Positions 43,303 to 52,555 of a DNA stretch of 64,000 nucleotides are shown in pieces. Source of the stretch: CAWBCI01 sp963787195 (GTDB lineage: Bacteria > Bacteroidota > Bacteroidia > Bacteroidales > JAGOPY01); the NCBI GenBank assembly GCA_963787195.1, contig CAWBCI010000060.1, positions 62,001-126,000 on the forward strand, written 5' to 3'. The notes under the pieces were generated by a model, which saw only the letters and a program-made list of their open reading frames with translations, was not told where the DNA came from and did not search any database. The translations under genes and the position numbers were made by a program. How positions within the stretch are numbered: position 1 is the stretch's first letter; each line of letters begins with the position of its first letter.

Positions 43303-44361
43303 TTATGAAAGATCTTTCAGGATCTTGTTCGCAAGTTGTCCGCAAGCAGCGTCTATATCTTTACCACGACTGCTCCTGACGTTTACAACTATATTTTTCT
43401 TATCCAGGAAATCCCTGAAAGCTTCGGTCCGTTCAGGGCCCGAATCTACAAAAGGAGAATTTTCAACCGGATTATATTGGATCAGGTTTATTTTTACAGG
43501 GAAATTTTTACAGAATTCGGCCAGGGCCCGTGCATCCACCATATTATCATTGAAATGATTCAGCATAATATATTCCAGCGTGATCCGGTTACCTGTCTGC
43601 TCATGGAAAAACTTCACTGCGTCTATCAAATCTTCCAGGGAATTCCGGGAATTATAGGGTACTATCCGGCTTCTTTTTTCATTGATGGCGGAATGAAGCG
43701 AAAGGGCCAGGTTAAAGCGGACTTTATCTTTTCCCAACTGGCGGATCATAGGGGCGATACCTACTGTTGAAACTGTAATTCTTTGAGGTGACATTCCAAG
43801 ACCATCAGGGGATGTAATCATTTCAACCGATTTGATTACATTATGATAATTCAGCATAGGCTCGCCCATACCCATATAAACAATATTGGAAAGTCCCCTG
43901 CCATATTCAGCCAAAGCCATTTCTCCGATAATGGCAACCTGGTCATATATTTCATCAAAATTCAGATTACGGATATAGCGGATCATCCCGGTAGCACAGA
44001 ATTTACAGGCCAGGTTACAGCCCACCTGTGAGGATATGCAGGCCGTCATGCGATGTCCCGTGGGAATGAGGACCCCTTCAATGATATGTCCGTCGAAAAG
44101 CTTTAATGAAAGCTTGATAGTGCCATCAGTACTTCTTTGTGTAGTATTGATCTGCACGGCAGGAAGAATGTATCTCTCTTCCATCAGATCCCGCACCTTC
44201 TTTGAAAGGTTGGTCATCTCAGCAATTGAGCGGACCGATTTTTTCCAGAGCCACTCATATACCTGTTTCGCCCTGAAAGGTTTTTCACCTATTTCTATGA
44301 AAAACTCTTCGAGATCAGCTAAACTAAGGTTCCGGATATTTAATTTTTCTATTGCTTCCAT
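43303..44361 (-). CDS. rlmN: Dual-specificity 23S rRNA/tRNA adenine-C2 methyltransferase RlmN
   Basis: This 352-residue radical SAM enzyme methylates A2503 of 23S rRNA and A37 of some tRNAs. The radical SAM cluster motif is CNLACKFCATG (about 115-125), preceded by the conserved QVG. The active-site Cys lies in the C-terminal RSSRGKDIDAACGQLA segment. The start sits 7 bp downstream of a perfect minus-strand -7 box, so the transcript may be nearly leaderless, unless it is also read from the mevalonate operon just upstream (31 bp). Confidence 0.96.
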   Translation of the reverse strand: MEAIEKLNIRNLSLADLEEFFIEIGEKPFRAKQVYEWLWKKSVRSIAEMTNLSKKVRDLMEERYILPAVQINTTQRSTDGTIKLSLKLFDGHIIEGVLIPTGHRMTACISSQVGCNLACKFCATGMIRYIRNLNFDEIYDQVAIIGEMALAEYGRGLSNIVYMGMGEPMLNYHNVIKSVEMITSPDGLGMSPQRITVSTVGIAPMIRQLGKDKVRFNLALSLHSAINEKRSRIVPYNSRNSLEDLIDAVKFFHEQTGNRITLEYIMLNHFNDNMVDARALAEFCKNFPVKINLIQYNPVENSPFVDSGPERTEAFRDFLDKKNIVVNVRSSRGKDIDAACGQLANKILKDLS

Positions 44362-44368
44362 GAAGCTA

Positions 44369-44376
44369 CAAAGGTA
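44369..44376 (-). promoter_or_regulatory. Possible -7 box for rlmN
   Basis: CAAAGGTA is TACCTTTG on the minus strand. No -33 match is found at 19-21 bp. Its position implies a leader of only a few bases. Confidence 0.3.
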
Positions 44377-44392
44377 AGATGAAATTTGATTA

Positions 44393-45358
44393 TCAGCGGT
44401 TACGGTATACTAGAATAGGTTCTATCCCTTTTGATTCGAGATAGGACTTGGCATTTGTATAGTTTTTGGTAATTCCCATGAGGAATCCGCCGCCACCTGA
44501 ACCGCAAAGTTTGAGGGAGTACAGACCACCGGATAAGCCTTCTTCCCACATCTGGTTAAAATCGGAAGGGATCATTTCCTGCAGGTTTTTAAGCTGGAAG
44601 GCTGAAAGTTTATCAACATTGGAAAAGAATTCCCTGGTTTTCCCGTTCAGTAATGCCGTTATACAACCGTCATTTGCAGGAATAAATTCTTCTCTCACAA
44701 GTCTCATGAATTTATCATCCCGGCAGCGTTCGAAAAAGTTCCTGACAAGGGGGCCTGTTTTACCCGGCCGGCCAGTATCAAGCAAAAATACAGCTCCATC
44801 TTTTTTAAAATTCTTCCTGGGAATACCCACAGTTTCAATTTCTTTACGATTGCGGATCAGCAAAGGATATTTGATATAGCAAAGTAAGGGATCAATGCCC
44901 GAGCTAACCCCATGGAAATATGATTCCATTTGAGCAAAGATTTCTTTAAGGCGGGAAATATCAACAGAGGTAAGAATCTTTTTACGTGTGATCCCATTCT
45001 GCGCGTACTGACTGTATATTGCAGCCACCAAAGCACCGGAACTGCCTATTCCATAGCCCTGGGGTATGCTGGATTCAAAGAAGAGCCCCTTTTCAATGTC
45101 CCTCTTAAGCTGGACCAGGTCAAAAGGATAATCCATCTGCTCCGTCAGGTGCAAGTCTTCAAGATATATTGAAAAGTCCTTCAGATGCTTATTGGAATCT
45201 TCTGCAAAATCCAATTCTGTGTATTGGTCACCGCTCATAAAACTCAATTCCCCTGTAAAATGCGCGTAAGGAATAGTGAGGCCCATAGAGTCGCAAATTA
45301 CGCTGTACTCACCAAAAAGCATGATCTTGGCATAGAATATTTCCTGTTTACCATTCAT
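44393..45358 (-). CDS. Mevalonate kinase
   Basis: This 321-residue GHMP kinase phosphorylates mevalonate. The start FYAKIMLFGEYSVICDS (about 8-24) is the mevalonate-kinase form of the GHMP N-terminus. The ATP loop is PQGYGIGSSGALVAAIYSQY (about 100-119), and SGIDPLLCY marks the catalytic Asp region at about 154-162. LCGSGGGGFLMGITKN is the C-terminal GHMP motif. It is the last gene of the mevalonate operon, overlapping mvaD by 4 bp. Confidence 0.9.
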   Translation of the reverse strand: MNGKQEIFYAKIMLFGEYSVICDSMGLTIPYAHFTGELSFMSGDQYTELDFAEDSNKHLKDFSIYLEDLHLTEQMDYPFDLVQLKRDIEKGLFFESSIPQGYGIGSSGALVAAIYSQYAQNGITRKKILTSVDISRLKEIFAQMESYFHGVSSGIDPLLCYIKYPLLIRNRKEIETVGIPRKNFKKDGAVFLLDTGRPGKTGPLVRNFFERCRDDKFMRLVREEFIPANDGCITALLNGKTREFFSNVDKLSAFQLKNLQEMIPSDFNQMWEEGLSGGLYSLKLCGSGGGGFLMGITKNYTNAKSYLESKGIEPILVYRNR

Positions 45359-46461
45359 ATCATTTCATTTTTTATCCTATGCGGACCATTTCCAATACGG
45401 TCGGAGATCCATTTATCATCTAAGCAAAGGGGCAGCATATCCCTTTTCAGCCAATCCAAAACAAGATTCTCCTCTACAGCGGGGTAAAGCAGATGCAGGT
45501 TAGGGCCTGCGTCTATGGTAAATGCTATACGGCAACCTGAGGACCTCCTGAAATCCCTTGTTTTCCGGATTAAGTCCAGGGTGGCAGGCTCCAGCAAAAT
45601 ATTAGAAGGCTCACTGGTCATTATCAGAGCATGCAAATTCAAGGCCTCTGCTTCGACTACACGGATAAATGTTTCAAAATTCCCTTTCGCCATTGCATCC
45701 ATAAGCTCTTTAAGATTTTCCCGGGCTTGACTATAGCGAATTGCGGCATAAGGATGATTATCCATAAGGGCATGCCCGGCGCGGCTTGAAATGGCCTTTT
45801 CCCCCGGATTGACAAGGAGTATACTGTCGCGCATATCCATAAAATCAGGGTGCAGCTCTCCCGGATATGGGATGGCATATTCGTCGGATGAGTCTGGAAA
45901 TTCCTCTGTCTCACCCCAAAGGGAAAATCCACCGTAAACTGAACGGGAAGCGCTTCCTGAAGCCAGGCGGGCAAGACCTGAAGTCCGTTTGAAAAATACC
46001 GGCATAGCTTCCTGACTTTCATCTCCCCCAAACAGGATTGAACCAAGGCACAAAGCCAGGGCGCCCATGGAAGAAGCCGAAGATGCTATCCCCGATGAAT
46101 GAGGAAAAGTATTGTGGCTTCTCAATATCAAATGAATTTCACCCAGTAATGGAAATTCAGGGACTAAGGATTGAAGATAAGAAGCTATTTTCCGTTCAAA
46201 TTTAATCTCCTTTCTTCCTTCAAAATAAAACTCAAATGAAATCCCCTTTTTATGATCATGCTTTTCCCAGGAAGCACCCATATGGCTTACTGAATTCTGC
46301 AATGTCATGCTCAGGGAAGGGTTTGCCGGCAACTGATGTCCTTTCTTCCCCCAGTATTTGATCAGTGCAATATTGGAAGGACATTCCCACGTGACACTGC
46401 CTGTCGCGGGCAAGTTATGTACCTGGCCCTTATTGGCATTATATGTTTTAAATATCGCCAT
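45355..46461 (-). CDS. mvaD: Diphosphomevalonate decarboxylase
   Basis: This 368-residue enzyme makes isopentenyl diphosphate from mevalonate diphosphate with ATP. It shows CPSNIALIKYWGKK (about 27-40) with its Lys, NPSLSMTLQN, the ATP loop HSSGIASSASSMGALALCL (about 117-135) and SGSASRSVYGGFSLWGE (about 167-183) with the catalytic Ser/Arg region, and TIDAGPNLHLLYP near the C-terminus with the catalytic Asp. These residues are diagnostic of MvaD rather than phosphomevalonate decarboxylase. It overlaps both neighbours (14 bp upstream, 4 bp downstream), which argues for tight translational coupling. Confidence 0.95.
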   Translation of the reverse strand: MAIFKTYNANKGQVHNLPATGSVTWECPSNIALIKYWGKKGHQLPANPSLSMTLQNSVSHMGASWEKHDHKKGISFEFYFEGRKEIKFERKIASYLQSLVPEFPLLGEIHLILRSHNTFPHSSGIASSASSMGALALCLGSILFGGDESQEAMPVFFKRTSGLARLASGSASRSVYGGFSLWGETEEFPDSSDEYAIPYPGELHPDFMDMRDSILLVNPGEKAISSRAGHALMDNHPYAAIRYSQARENLKELMDAMAKGNFETFIRVVEAEALNLHALIMTSEPSNILLEPATLDLIRKTRDFRRSSGCRIAFTIDAGPNLHLLYPAVEENLVLDWLKRDMLPLCLDDKWISDRIGNGPHRIKNEMI

Positions 46462-47404
46462 GAATTTTTTTCTCCCTGTATATCATTTCACTATAAGGAA
46501 AAATTACATCCAATCCGAAGGAATGAAAATATGCTTTCAATTCCTGAAAGTCCCCGGCCCAGCTGGCCAGGATAAAGTCACCTCCCCAGGCTCCAAGGGA
46601 TTTCATTTCACCCTTAAAATCAGGAAAACTGGAAGTTTTGATCCTTACTTTGTTGAGTAAGGCTGCTGTCACTTCCTCATGAGTCTGCATAAAATGTTCA
46701 AATTCTTCCAGTGAAAATGTCCTCGCCATGCCTTCAGTTAATTCGGTAATCTTATCAATCGCCTTTGCAGTAGGTTTTACATTCGCAAGATATTCCCCGA
46801 CACTTTGTGCAGAGTTTTGCTTCCTGCCAAGATAAATGAAGTATAATTTATCTCTGAAGGGCGGATTAAAATGCGATTCACTAACTACCGGAAGTTTATC
46901 TTCCAACTTATATAATACAGGCCGGGTTGATCGGGCGCAAGCGATATCATAAGCGGAGCCCGAAAAAAGCTTGAAGTAAAGTTCAAAAGGATCCAGTTCC
47001 AACCAATAGGCAATATTGGACAAAAGTGATGAACTGCTGCCTAGTCCCCAATTTATATCAAAATCAAGGTTAGTGATGACCTGATAACCAGAATTCGAGT
47101 TAAAATGTGCAGGATTGATTTTTTTACAAACCTTCAGGATATTCAGCAGATATTCTGCTATTTTCGAATCATTTGTCTTAATCAGGTTCAGATCGGGCAG
47201 GTCGAATTCAGCCTGAAACCATGATTCAGTCCGTATTCTGCCGCTCCATTGAATAAAGGGCAGACCGTGCATTTCACTAACTTCCATCGACTGCCCGAAT
47301 TTTGTCGGAACAGCCAGTGCAAGTGCACCATGTAAGACAAGGTATTCCCCTGATAGCAATAATTTACCGTTGGAATGGAATTTAGTGATTTCCAAAACGA
47401 TCAA
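46448..47404 (-). CDS. GYDIA-type GHMP kinase, likely phosphomevalonate kinase
   Basis: This 318-residue GHMP-superfamily protein has a KLLLSGEYLVLHGALALAVP start (about 14-33), an ATP loop NWGLGSSSSLLSNIAYWL (about 116-133), and the AYDIA motif (GSAYDIACARST) at about 147-158 that gives the Bacteroidota GYDIA family its name. The operon encodes every other step from HMG-CoA to IPP, and the one missing activity is phosphomevalonate kinase, so this role is a strong inference. The family is poorly characterised. It overlaps HMG-CoA reductase by 4 bp and mvaD by 14 bp. Confidence 0.82.
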   Translation of the reverse strand: MIVLEITKFHSNGKLLLSGEYLVLHGALALAVPTKFGQSMEVSEMHGLPFIQWSGRIRTESWFQAEFDLPDLNLIKTNDSKIAEYLLNILKVCKKINPAHFNSNSGYQVITNLDFDINWGLGSSSSLLSNIAYWLELDPFELYFKLFSGSAYDIACARSTRPVLYKLEDKLPVVSESHFNPPFRDKLYFIYLGRKQNSAQSVGEYLANVKPTAKAIDKITELTEGMARTFSLEEFEHFMQTHEEVTAALLNKVRIKTSSFPDFKGEMKSLGAWGGDFILASWAGDFQELKAYFHSFGLDVIFPYSEMIYREKKIHGDI

Positions 47405-48747
47405 TTTTTAAGGCCCAGCAGAGGGGAGGATCTGAGTGAATCAATAAAATCGCAGACTGAATTAAAAGTAACCTTCCGGTAACGGAAATACTCCACTGCT
47501 TTTTGTTTTTCTTCCTGTGAAGCCTGGTAGAAATTCAAGATATTCAGCAAATGCATTTTCATATGCCCTATCTGTATTCCTTTGGTAATAAGTGATTTAA
47601 GTGCTCCAAAATTATTTGCAAGGCCGGCAGAGGCTGTTATCATCATCAGATCTCTCGCACCGGGGTTTCCAAGCAGTTCAAGAGAAAGCTTAGCCAGCGG
47701 ATGCAGGGCTGTAAGTCCCCCGATGGTTCCCAGCGCCAGAGGGACAGTCAATTCATAATGAAATATATTACCAATAATGGAAATATTAGTCAGGCTCTGG
47801 TACTTTCCTTTTCTTGAAGCAAAGGCATGTCCTGCTGCCTCTATCGCTCTGAAATCATTCCCGGTAGCAAGTGCCACAGCATCTATTCCATTGAATATAC
47901 CTTTATTATGGGTTGTGGCCCTGTAAATATCTACCTGGGCTATTTCAACTGCTTTCTGAAACTTCCAGGCGAATTTCTCCGGACTGATACTACTATCAAA
48001 ATCGGCGAATTCAGCCACTTTACATTCCACATATGTCTTAACAACACAATCGGGTGTGTAATTCGACAGAATGGACATGATGATTTCGCATTCTTTTTCA
48101 TCCGTATTGAAGTGGGGGCTCTTGATCAAAAATTCTTTCAGGGTACGTGCAAATTCTTCCAGGACTGAATTAATAAAATTCGCACCCATAGAGTCGACGG
48201 TCTCAAAGCTAACCTTGATTTGATAATAGTTTTCTATTTCCCGGGTCATATTGACCAGCTCAATATCCAGGATCCCACCACCCCTCTTATGCATATTCGC
48301 GGTAATACTACGGGTAGCATGATGCAATTCCTGCCTGAGGGCCGGCATTTCCGCTTTAAGTTTCTGGTAATCTCCATTCCAGATAAAATGTACCTGTCCG
48401 ATTTTTGTCGAAGAAATAACTTCAGAGTGAAATCCTCCCCTTTCTGACCAGAATTTTGCACTACTGGAAGCTGCTGCTATTACCGAACTCTCTTCTATCA
48501 CCATTGGAACCAGGTAAGCCTTTCCGTTGATTATAAAATTCGGAGCAATTCCATAAGGGAAATAAAAGTTAGAAATAGTATTCTCAGCAAATTCATCAAA
48601 AAGGTTTTGTCTCCGGGGGTCATGATGCCAGAAAGAGCGTAGTTCAGCCGCTGTTAGCTCAGGTGATTCGAGGTAGCTGGCCACCAGATCCAGTTTTTCT
48701 TCTTTACTGAGCCTGGAGAAGCCGTCAATGATGTTAATTTCTTTCAT
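47401..48747 (-). CDS. Hydroxymethylglutaryl-CoA reductase (class II)
   Basis: This 448-residue enzyme interconverts HMG-CoA and mevalonate. It lacks membrane segments, as expected for class II. Motifs are ENTISNFYFPYGIAPNF (about 55-71), MVIEESSVIAAASSSAKFW with the catalytic Glu (about 81-99), SMGANFINSVLE (about 183-194), ALGTIGGLTALHPLAK (about 335-350) and the C-terminal GHMKMHLLNI with the catalytic His. Such enzymes are often labelled degradative, but the operon shows a biosynthetic role here. It starts 4 bp after fni. HMG-CoA synthase is not in the window. Confidence 0.94.
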   Translation of the reverse strand: MKEINIIDGFSRLSKEEKLDLVASYLESPELTAAELRSFWHHDPRRQNLFDEFAENTISNFYFPYGIAPNFIINGKAYLVPMVIEESSVIAAASSSAKFWSERGGFHSEVISSTKIGQVHFIWNGDYQKLKAEMPALRQELHHATRSITANMHKRGGGILDIELVNMTREIENYYQIKVSFETVDSMGANFINSVLEEFARTLKEFLIKSPHFNTDEKECEIIMSILSNYTPDCVVKTYVECKVAEFADFDSSISPEKFAWKFQKAVEIAQVDIYRATTHNKGIFNGIDAVALATGNDFRAIEAAGHAFASRKGKYQSLTNISIIGNIFHYELTVPLALGTIGGLTALHPLAKLSLELLGNPGARDLMMITASAGLANNFGALKSLITKGIQIGHMKMHLLNILNFYQASQEEKQKAVEYFRYRKVTFNSVCDFIDSLRSSPLLGLKN

Positions 48748-48751
48748 CTGT

Positions 48752-49747
48752 TTAGTCCTTTAGCCTGAGATATGCTTCAGCTATTCTGAGTCCATCTAAT
48801 TGATACTGAATAAATTTTTTCAAGTCTTCATATGAATTGCCGGCAAATTTAAGAAAAGCAGAGGCTTGTCCGTAAATAGCCGGAATTTTACTCCGGTTTA
48901 TGAGGTAATAACCATCCAAAAAGTTATTGATTCCGCCAGATATAATAAGGTTTCTGCATTTCAGTCCCGGATTGTTCTTATGTATTAGGTTCACCATTTC
49001 GGTCATCTCAATAGCATCATGTCCGATTTTTGAAAGGGGATCGTAATATTCCCGGCTGGCTTCATCTGAACGCATAAGTTCCAGAAGGGCGAAGTTAGTC
49101 CCGCCAAAAGCCCCGAATTCAATGGCTTCCAAAGGCAGTTCAAAGAGAGCTGTGAGACTTTCGGGTCCCATACCCTGCCCTACTTCTTTCACTATAACTT
49201 TAGTATTACTCATTTCCAGAAAAGTGCGGATGGTATCGACAGGGGCCTGGGTAAGACGATTTCCTTCCGGCTGCAGCCATTCCTGTAAAGGGTTCACATG
49301 TATAATCAAACCATCGGCCCGGAGCCTGGAGATCATATCCTTCACAGGTGAAATATCTCCTGTCATTACCAGTTCCTCGACCTGGGCAATTCCAAGATTT
49401 GCATAGAATGGCAAATCGTCACCTATCATTTCCCGAAGATCAAAATCAGGCAAAAACTCATCTGAATACAATAATTTACGGCATGATCCGAGCCCCATTC
49501 CCAGGCCGAACTCATGACAGGCCCTGGCCAGGTTATGGTTGATTTTACCGGCCAGTTCGGTTCCCCCGGTCATACTGGAAACCCAAAGAGGTGCACTTAA
49601 TTTCTTTCCAAGAAATTCAAATGATCGTAATTCATGAGCGGGATGCTTCCCCATCAGGGGCTCATAGAAAAAGCGACGGTCTAAATCCTGTATACCCAGG
49701 CGTGCTTTTAATGCCAGTTCTATATGGTCTTTTTTTCTGTCTGTCAC
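48752..49747 (-). CDS. fni: Type 2 isopentenyl-diphosphate delta-isomerase
   Basis: This 331-residue FMN- and NADPH-dependent enzyme converts IPP to DMAPP. It shows PLWVSSMTGGTELAGKIN (about 52-69), FGLGMGLGSCRKLL (about 80-93), IHVNPLQEWLQPEGNR (about 149-164), KEVGQGMGPESL, GAFGGTNFALLEL and SGGINNFLDG (TIM-barrel phosphate site). Type 1 Idi has none of these. It is the first gene of the mevalonate operon and the only enzyme for its step in the window. The promoter should lie in the 77-bp gap before it. No clear TTTG/TAnnTTTG pair is seen. Confidence 0.93.
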   Translation of the reverse strand: MTDRKKDHIELALKARLGIQDLDRRFFYEPLMGKHPAHELRSFEFLGKKLSAPLWVSSMTGGTELAGKINHNLARACHEFGLGMGLGSCRKLLYSDEFLPDFDLREMIGDDLPFYANLGIAQVEELVMTGDISPVKDMISRLRADGLIIHVNPLQEWLQPEGNRLTQAPVDTIRTFLEMSNTKVIVKEVGQGMGPESLTALFELPLEAIEFGAFGGTNFALLELMRSDEASREYYDPLSKIGHDAIEMTEMVNLIHKNNPGLKCRNLIISGGINNFLDGYYLINRSKIPAIYGQASAFLKFAGNSYEDLKKFIQYQLDGLRIAEAYLRLKD

Positions 49748-49823
49748 AACAATATCTTAAGACACCCTCGGATGTCAGGTATTAAACAAGATCAATTATC
49801 TATTGTTCATGATTCCGGCTGGC

Positions 49824-50375
49824 TCACCAGGATTTCTCCTCAACTTTTACCACTGGTTTCATTTTCTCTTTCAAGGACTTAATCAGATCTTCCCTTACAA
49901 AGGTATCGATCTGGCTGAGGTAATTATCCCAGCGTGGATCATAATCAGGGTCATCTTTATTGAGCCATTTTTCGACCGGAAAACGGGAAGTGGTTTTCAA
50001 CACAAAATTGTCGATAGTATATCTAAAGCGGTCTTCTTTAAGCTCAATTTTGAAGTCATATAGGATATCCCCTGCATCTTTTTTTATGCCCTGATCATCA
50101 ACATAGCTAATCTCAAACTGGTGTTGTCCTCGTATTATGCCATTGGTCAGGTCCCTTTCACGGGTTACCCCAACCGGGTTCTTATAAAAAGAATTCAACC
50201 AGCCTATGCAACGGTTAAAGAGTTTTTCCTGAGTCCCAGGTTCATCCACTACTTCCTGGTAAGTAATCAGATGAGTATTTGGATCGATGTATAATTTTGA
50301 GCGGATATCCTCCTGCGAGATAGCCGTTTTAGCAAAGAGGCCAAACAGCAGAAGAATAATTGATAATTTTTTCAT
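49824..50375 (-). CDS. Secreted DUF4468 domain protein
   Basis: This 183-residue protein has a signal peptide (about 1-21, ending TAISQ) and a single domain with a TBP-like fold by family description (DUF4468). The diagnostic stretches are HLITYQEVVDEPGTQEKLFNRCIGWL (about 35-60), GQHQFEISYVDDQGIKKDAGDILYDFKI in two halves, and RYTIDNFVLK (about 117-126). Such proteins are periplasmic or surface proteins of unknown function in Bacteroidota. It stands alone between the mevalonate operon and groEL. Confidence 0.8.
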   Translation of the reverse strand: MKKLSIILLLFGLFAKTAISQEDIRSKLYIDPNTHLITYQEVVDEPGTQEKLFNRCIGWLNSFYKNPVGVTRERDLTNGIIRGQHQFEISYVDDQGIKKDAGDILYDFKIELKEDRFRYTIDNFVLKTTSRFPVEKWLNKDDPDYDPRWDNYLSQIDTFVREDLIKSLKEKMKPVVKVEEKSW

Positions 50376-50511
50376 GCTCCAGTTCTTAATGATAATATGT
50401 CCTGAATTTTCAGTTTTAAAAATGTGTAATCACAAAATTAACATATTATAAATAAAGATATTGTAATTAAGATGGAATTTTAAAGCGAATACTTTTCAGG
50501 ATAAACTTCAG

Positions 50512-50541
50512 AAAAAAAAAGCCACCCCCTGAGGAGTGGCT
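50512..50541 (-). terminator. Rho-independent terminator of groES-groEL
   Basis: On the minus strand AGCCACTCC pairs with GGGGTGGCT around a TCAG loop (one mismatch) and runs into nine T. It lies 23 bp past the groEL stop. Confidence 0.9.
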
Positions 50542-50563
50542 GAAATATATGATAGAGTGAATT

Positions 50564-52210
50564 TTAATACATTCCACCCATACCGCCCATACCGCCCGGA
50601 GGCATTCCAGCCGGCATGCTGTTTTCTTTATCTTCTTTGCTATCGGCCAGCACACATTCAGTTGTGAGCAACATGCCTGCAATTGAAGCTGCATTCTCAA
50701 GGGCCACACGGGCTACCTTGGTAGGATCAATGACACCGGAAGCAAAAAGATTTTCGTATTTTTCAGTACGGGCATTGAAGCCATAATCACCTTTTCCTTC
50801 TTTCACTTTATTAACGATCACTGAACCTTCGAGTCCTGCGTTCGTTACGATCTGGCGCAAAGGCTCTTCAAGGGCCCTGCGGATGATAGCGATACCGGTT
50901 TCCTGGTCCTCGTTATCGCCCTTAAGATCGGCAAGAGCAGCAATAGCCCTGATATAGCCAATTCCACCACCAGGGATGATGCCTTCTTCGATAGCTGCAC
51001 GGGTAGCATTTAATGCGTCATCGAAGCGGTCTTTACGTTCTTTCATTTCCACTTCACTGGCAGCACCAACGTAAATGACAGCAACACCACCCGCCAATTT
51101 AGCAAGGCGTTCCTGCAATTTTTCTTTATCATAATCGGAAGTGGTATTCTCGATCTGCATCTTGATCTGCTTTACCCTTGCATCGATATTTTCCTTTTGA
51201 CCTTTTCCGCCAACAATGGTAGTATTGTCTTTATCAACAGACATTTTTTCAGCAGAACCGAGGTAAGAAAGATCAGTATCTTCCAGTTTATAACCTTTTT
51301 CTTCAGAAATCACAGTACCACCGGTCAGGATAGCGATATCCTCCAGCATTTCCTTTCTTCTGTCACCAAATCCGGGTGCTTTTATGGCTACAACTTTCAG
51401 CGAGCCCCTGATCTTATTCACAACCAGTGTGGCTAGCGCTTCACTTTCCACATCTTCTGCAATTATTATAAGCGGTCGACCAGTTTGAGCGGCTTTTTCG
51501 AGTACCGGCAGAAGGTCCTTCATGATGGAGATCTTTTTATCATGAATCAGGATAAAAGGATTTTCATAAACAGCTTCCATTTTTTCGGTATCGGTCACAA
51601 AATAAGCTGAGATATAGCCACGGTCAAATTGCATACCTTCCACAACATCCACGTAAGTTTCGAGGCCTTTGGCTTCTTCAATGGTAATGACCCCTTCTTT
51701 CTTCACTTTTGTCATGGCTTCTGCAATAAGTTTACCTATAGTGCTGTCATTATTTGCAGAAACGCTGGCAACCTGTTCGATCTTATCGGTGCTGTCACCG
51801 ATTTTTTGTGTCTGAGCGCGGAGTGATTCAATAACTTTATGGACCGCGATCTCAATTCCTCTTTTAATTTCCATAGGGCTGGCGCCGGCGGTTACATTCT
51901 TCAGGCCGGTTGTATAAATTGCCTGAGCAAGAACAGTCGCCGTGGTAGTGCCATCTCCGGCAATATCATTAGTTTTGGAAGCAACTTCCTTAACCATTTG
52001 GGCACCCATATTTTCGATATTATCTTTCAGTTCCACTTCTTTGGCAACTGTAACTCCGTCTTTAGTAATCATCGGGGTCCCAAATGACTTCTGGATGATC
52101 ACATTCCTTCCTTTAGGTCCAAGGGTAACTTTCACTGCATTGGAGAGTTCGTCAACTCCTTTTTTCAATCGATCTCTTGCTGCAAGATCAAAAATGATAT
52201 CTTTTGCCAT
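50564..52210 (-). CDS. groEL: Chaperonin GroEL
   Basis: This 548-residue Hsp60 assists protein folding in a double ring with GroES. It shows KVTLGPKGRNVIIQKSFG (about 27-44), the ATP-site GDGTTTATVLAQAI (about 85-98), RGYISAYFVTD, AAIEEGIIPGGGIGYIRA (about 405-422) and a C-terminal GGMGGMGGMY tail typical of group I chaperonins. It is complete and highly conserved. groES lies 44 bp upstream on the same strand. Confidence 0.98.
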   Translation of the reverse strand: MAKDIIFDLAARDRLKKGVDELSNAVKVTLGPKGRNVIIQKSFGTPMITKDGVTVAKEVELKDNIENMGAQMVKEVASKTNDIAGDGTTTATVLAQAIYTTGLKNVTAGASPMEIKRGIEIAVHKVIESLRAQTQKIGDSTDKIEQVASVSANNDSTIGKLIAEAMTKVKKEGVITIEEAKGLETYVDVVEGMQFDRGYISAYFVTDTEKMEAVYENPFILIHDKKISIMKDLLPVLEKAAQTGRPLIIIAEDVESEALATLVVNKIRGSLKVVAIKAPGFGDRRKEMLEDIAILTGGTVISEEKGYKLEDTDLSYLGSAEKMSVDKDNTTIVGGKGQKENIDARVKQIKMQIENTTSDYDKEKLQERLAKLAGGVAVIYVGAASEVEMKERKDRFDDALNATRAAIEEGIIPGGGIGYIRAIAALADLKGDNEDQETGIAIIRRALEEPLRQIVTNAGLEGSVIVNKVKEGKGDYGFNARTEKYENLFASGVIDPTKVARVALENAASIAGMLLTTECVLADSKEDKENSMPAGMPPGGMGGMGGMY

Positions 52211-52254
52211 ATCAATATAAATTTTATGTTATTAATAAATTCTGTTCTAATTCC

Positions 52255-52533
52255 TTAAACGATCGCCACGATATCCGATTCACGCATGATCAGATAGGTC
52301 TTTCCTTCATGAGTAAGCTCAGTCCCGGCATACTTGCCGTACAGAACGTTATCACCCACTTTCACTGTCAGAGGTTCATCTTTTTTTCCGGGACCTACAG
52401 CAACGACTATCCCTCTCTGTGGTTTTTCTTTTGCTGTATCTGGAATAATAATTCCACCGGCAGTTTTCTCTTCTGCCGCTGCAGACTCAATAATGACCCT
52501 GTCGGCCAAAGGTTTAATACTAATCTTTGTCAT
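52255..52533 (-). CDS. groES: Co-chaperonin GroES
   Basis: This 92-residue protein caps GroEL. It has ISIKPLADRVIIESAAAEE at the start, the mobile loop KTAGGIIIPDTAKEKPQRG (about 22-40), and DNVLYGKYAGTEL. The reading frame extends nine codons further upstream to a TTG, but the ATG chosen here gives the normal GroES start. No CIRCE operator (TTAGCACTC/GAGTGCTAA) is seen. Instead a perfect palindrome AACAAAT-AAAA-ATTTGTT lies at 52556-52573, 23 bp upstream. Confidence 0.97.
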   Translation of the reverse strand: MTKISIKPLADRVIIESAAAEEKTAGGIIIPDTAKEKPQRGIVVAVGPGKKDEPLTVKVGDNVLYGKYAGTELTHEGKTYLIMRESDIVAIV

Positions 52534-52555
52534 ATGTTTAACGATTTGTTTAGTT

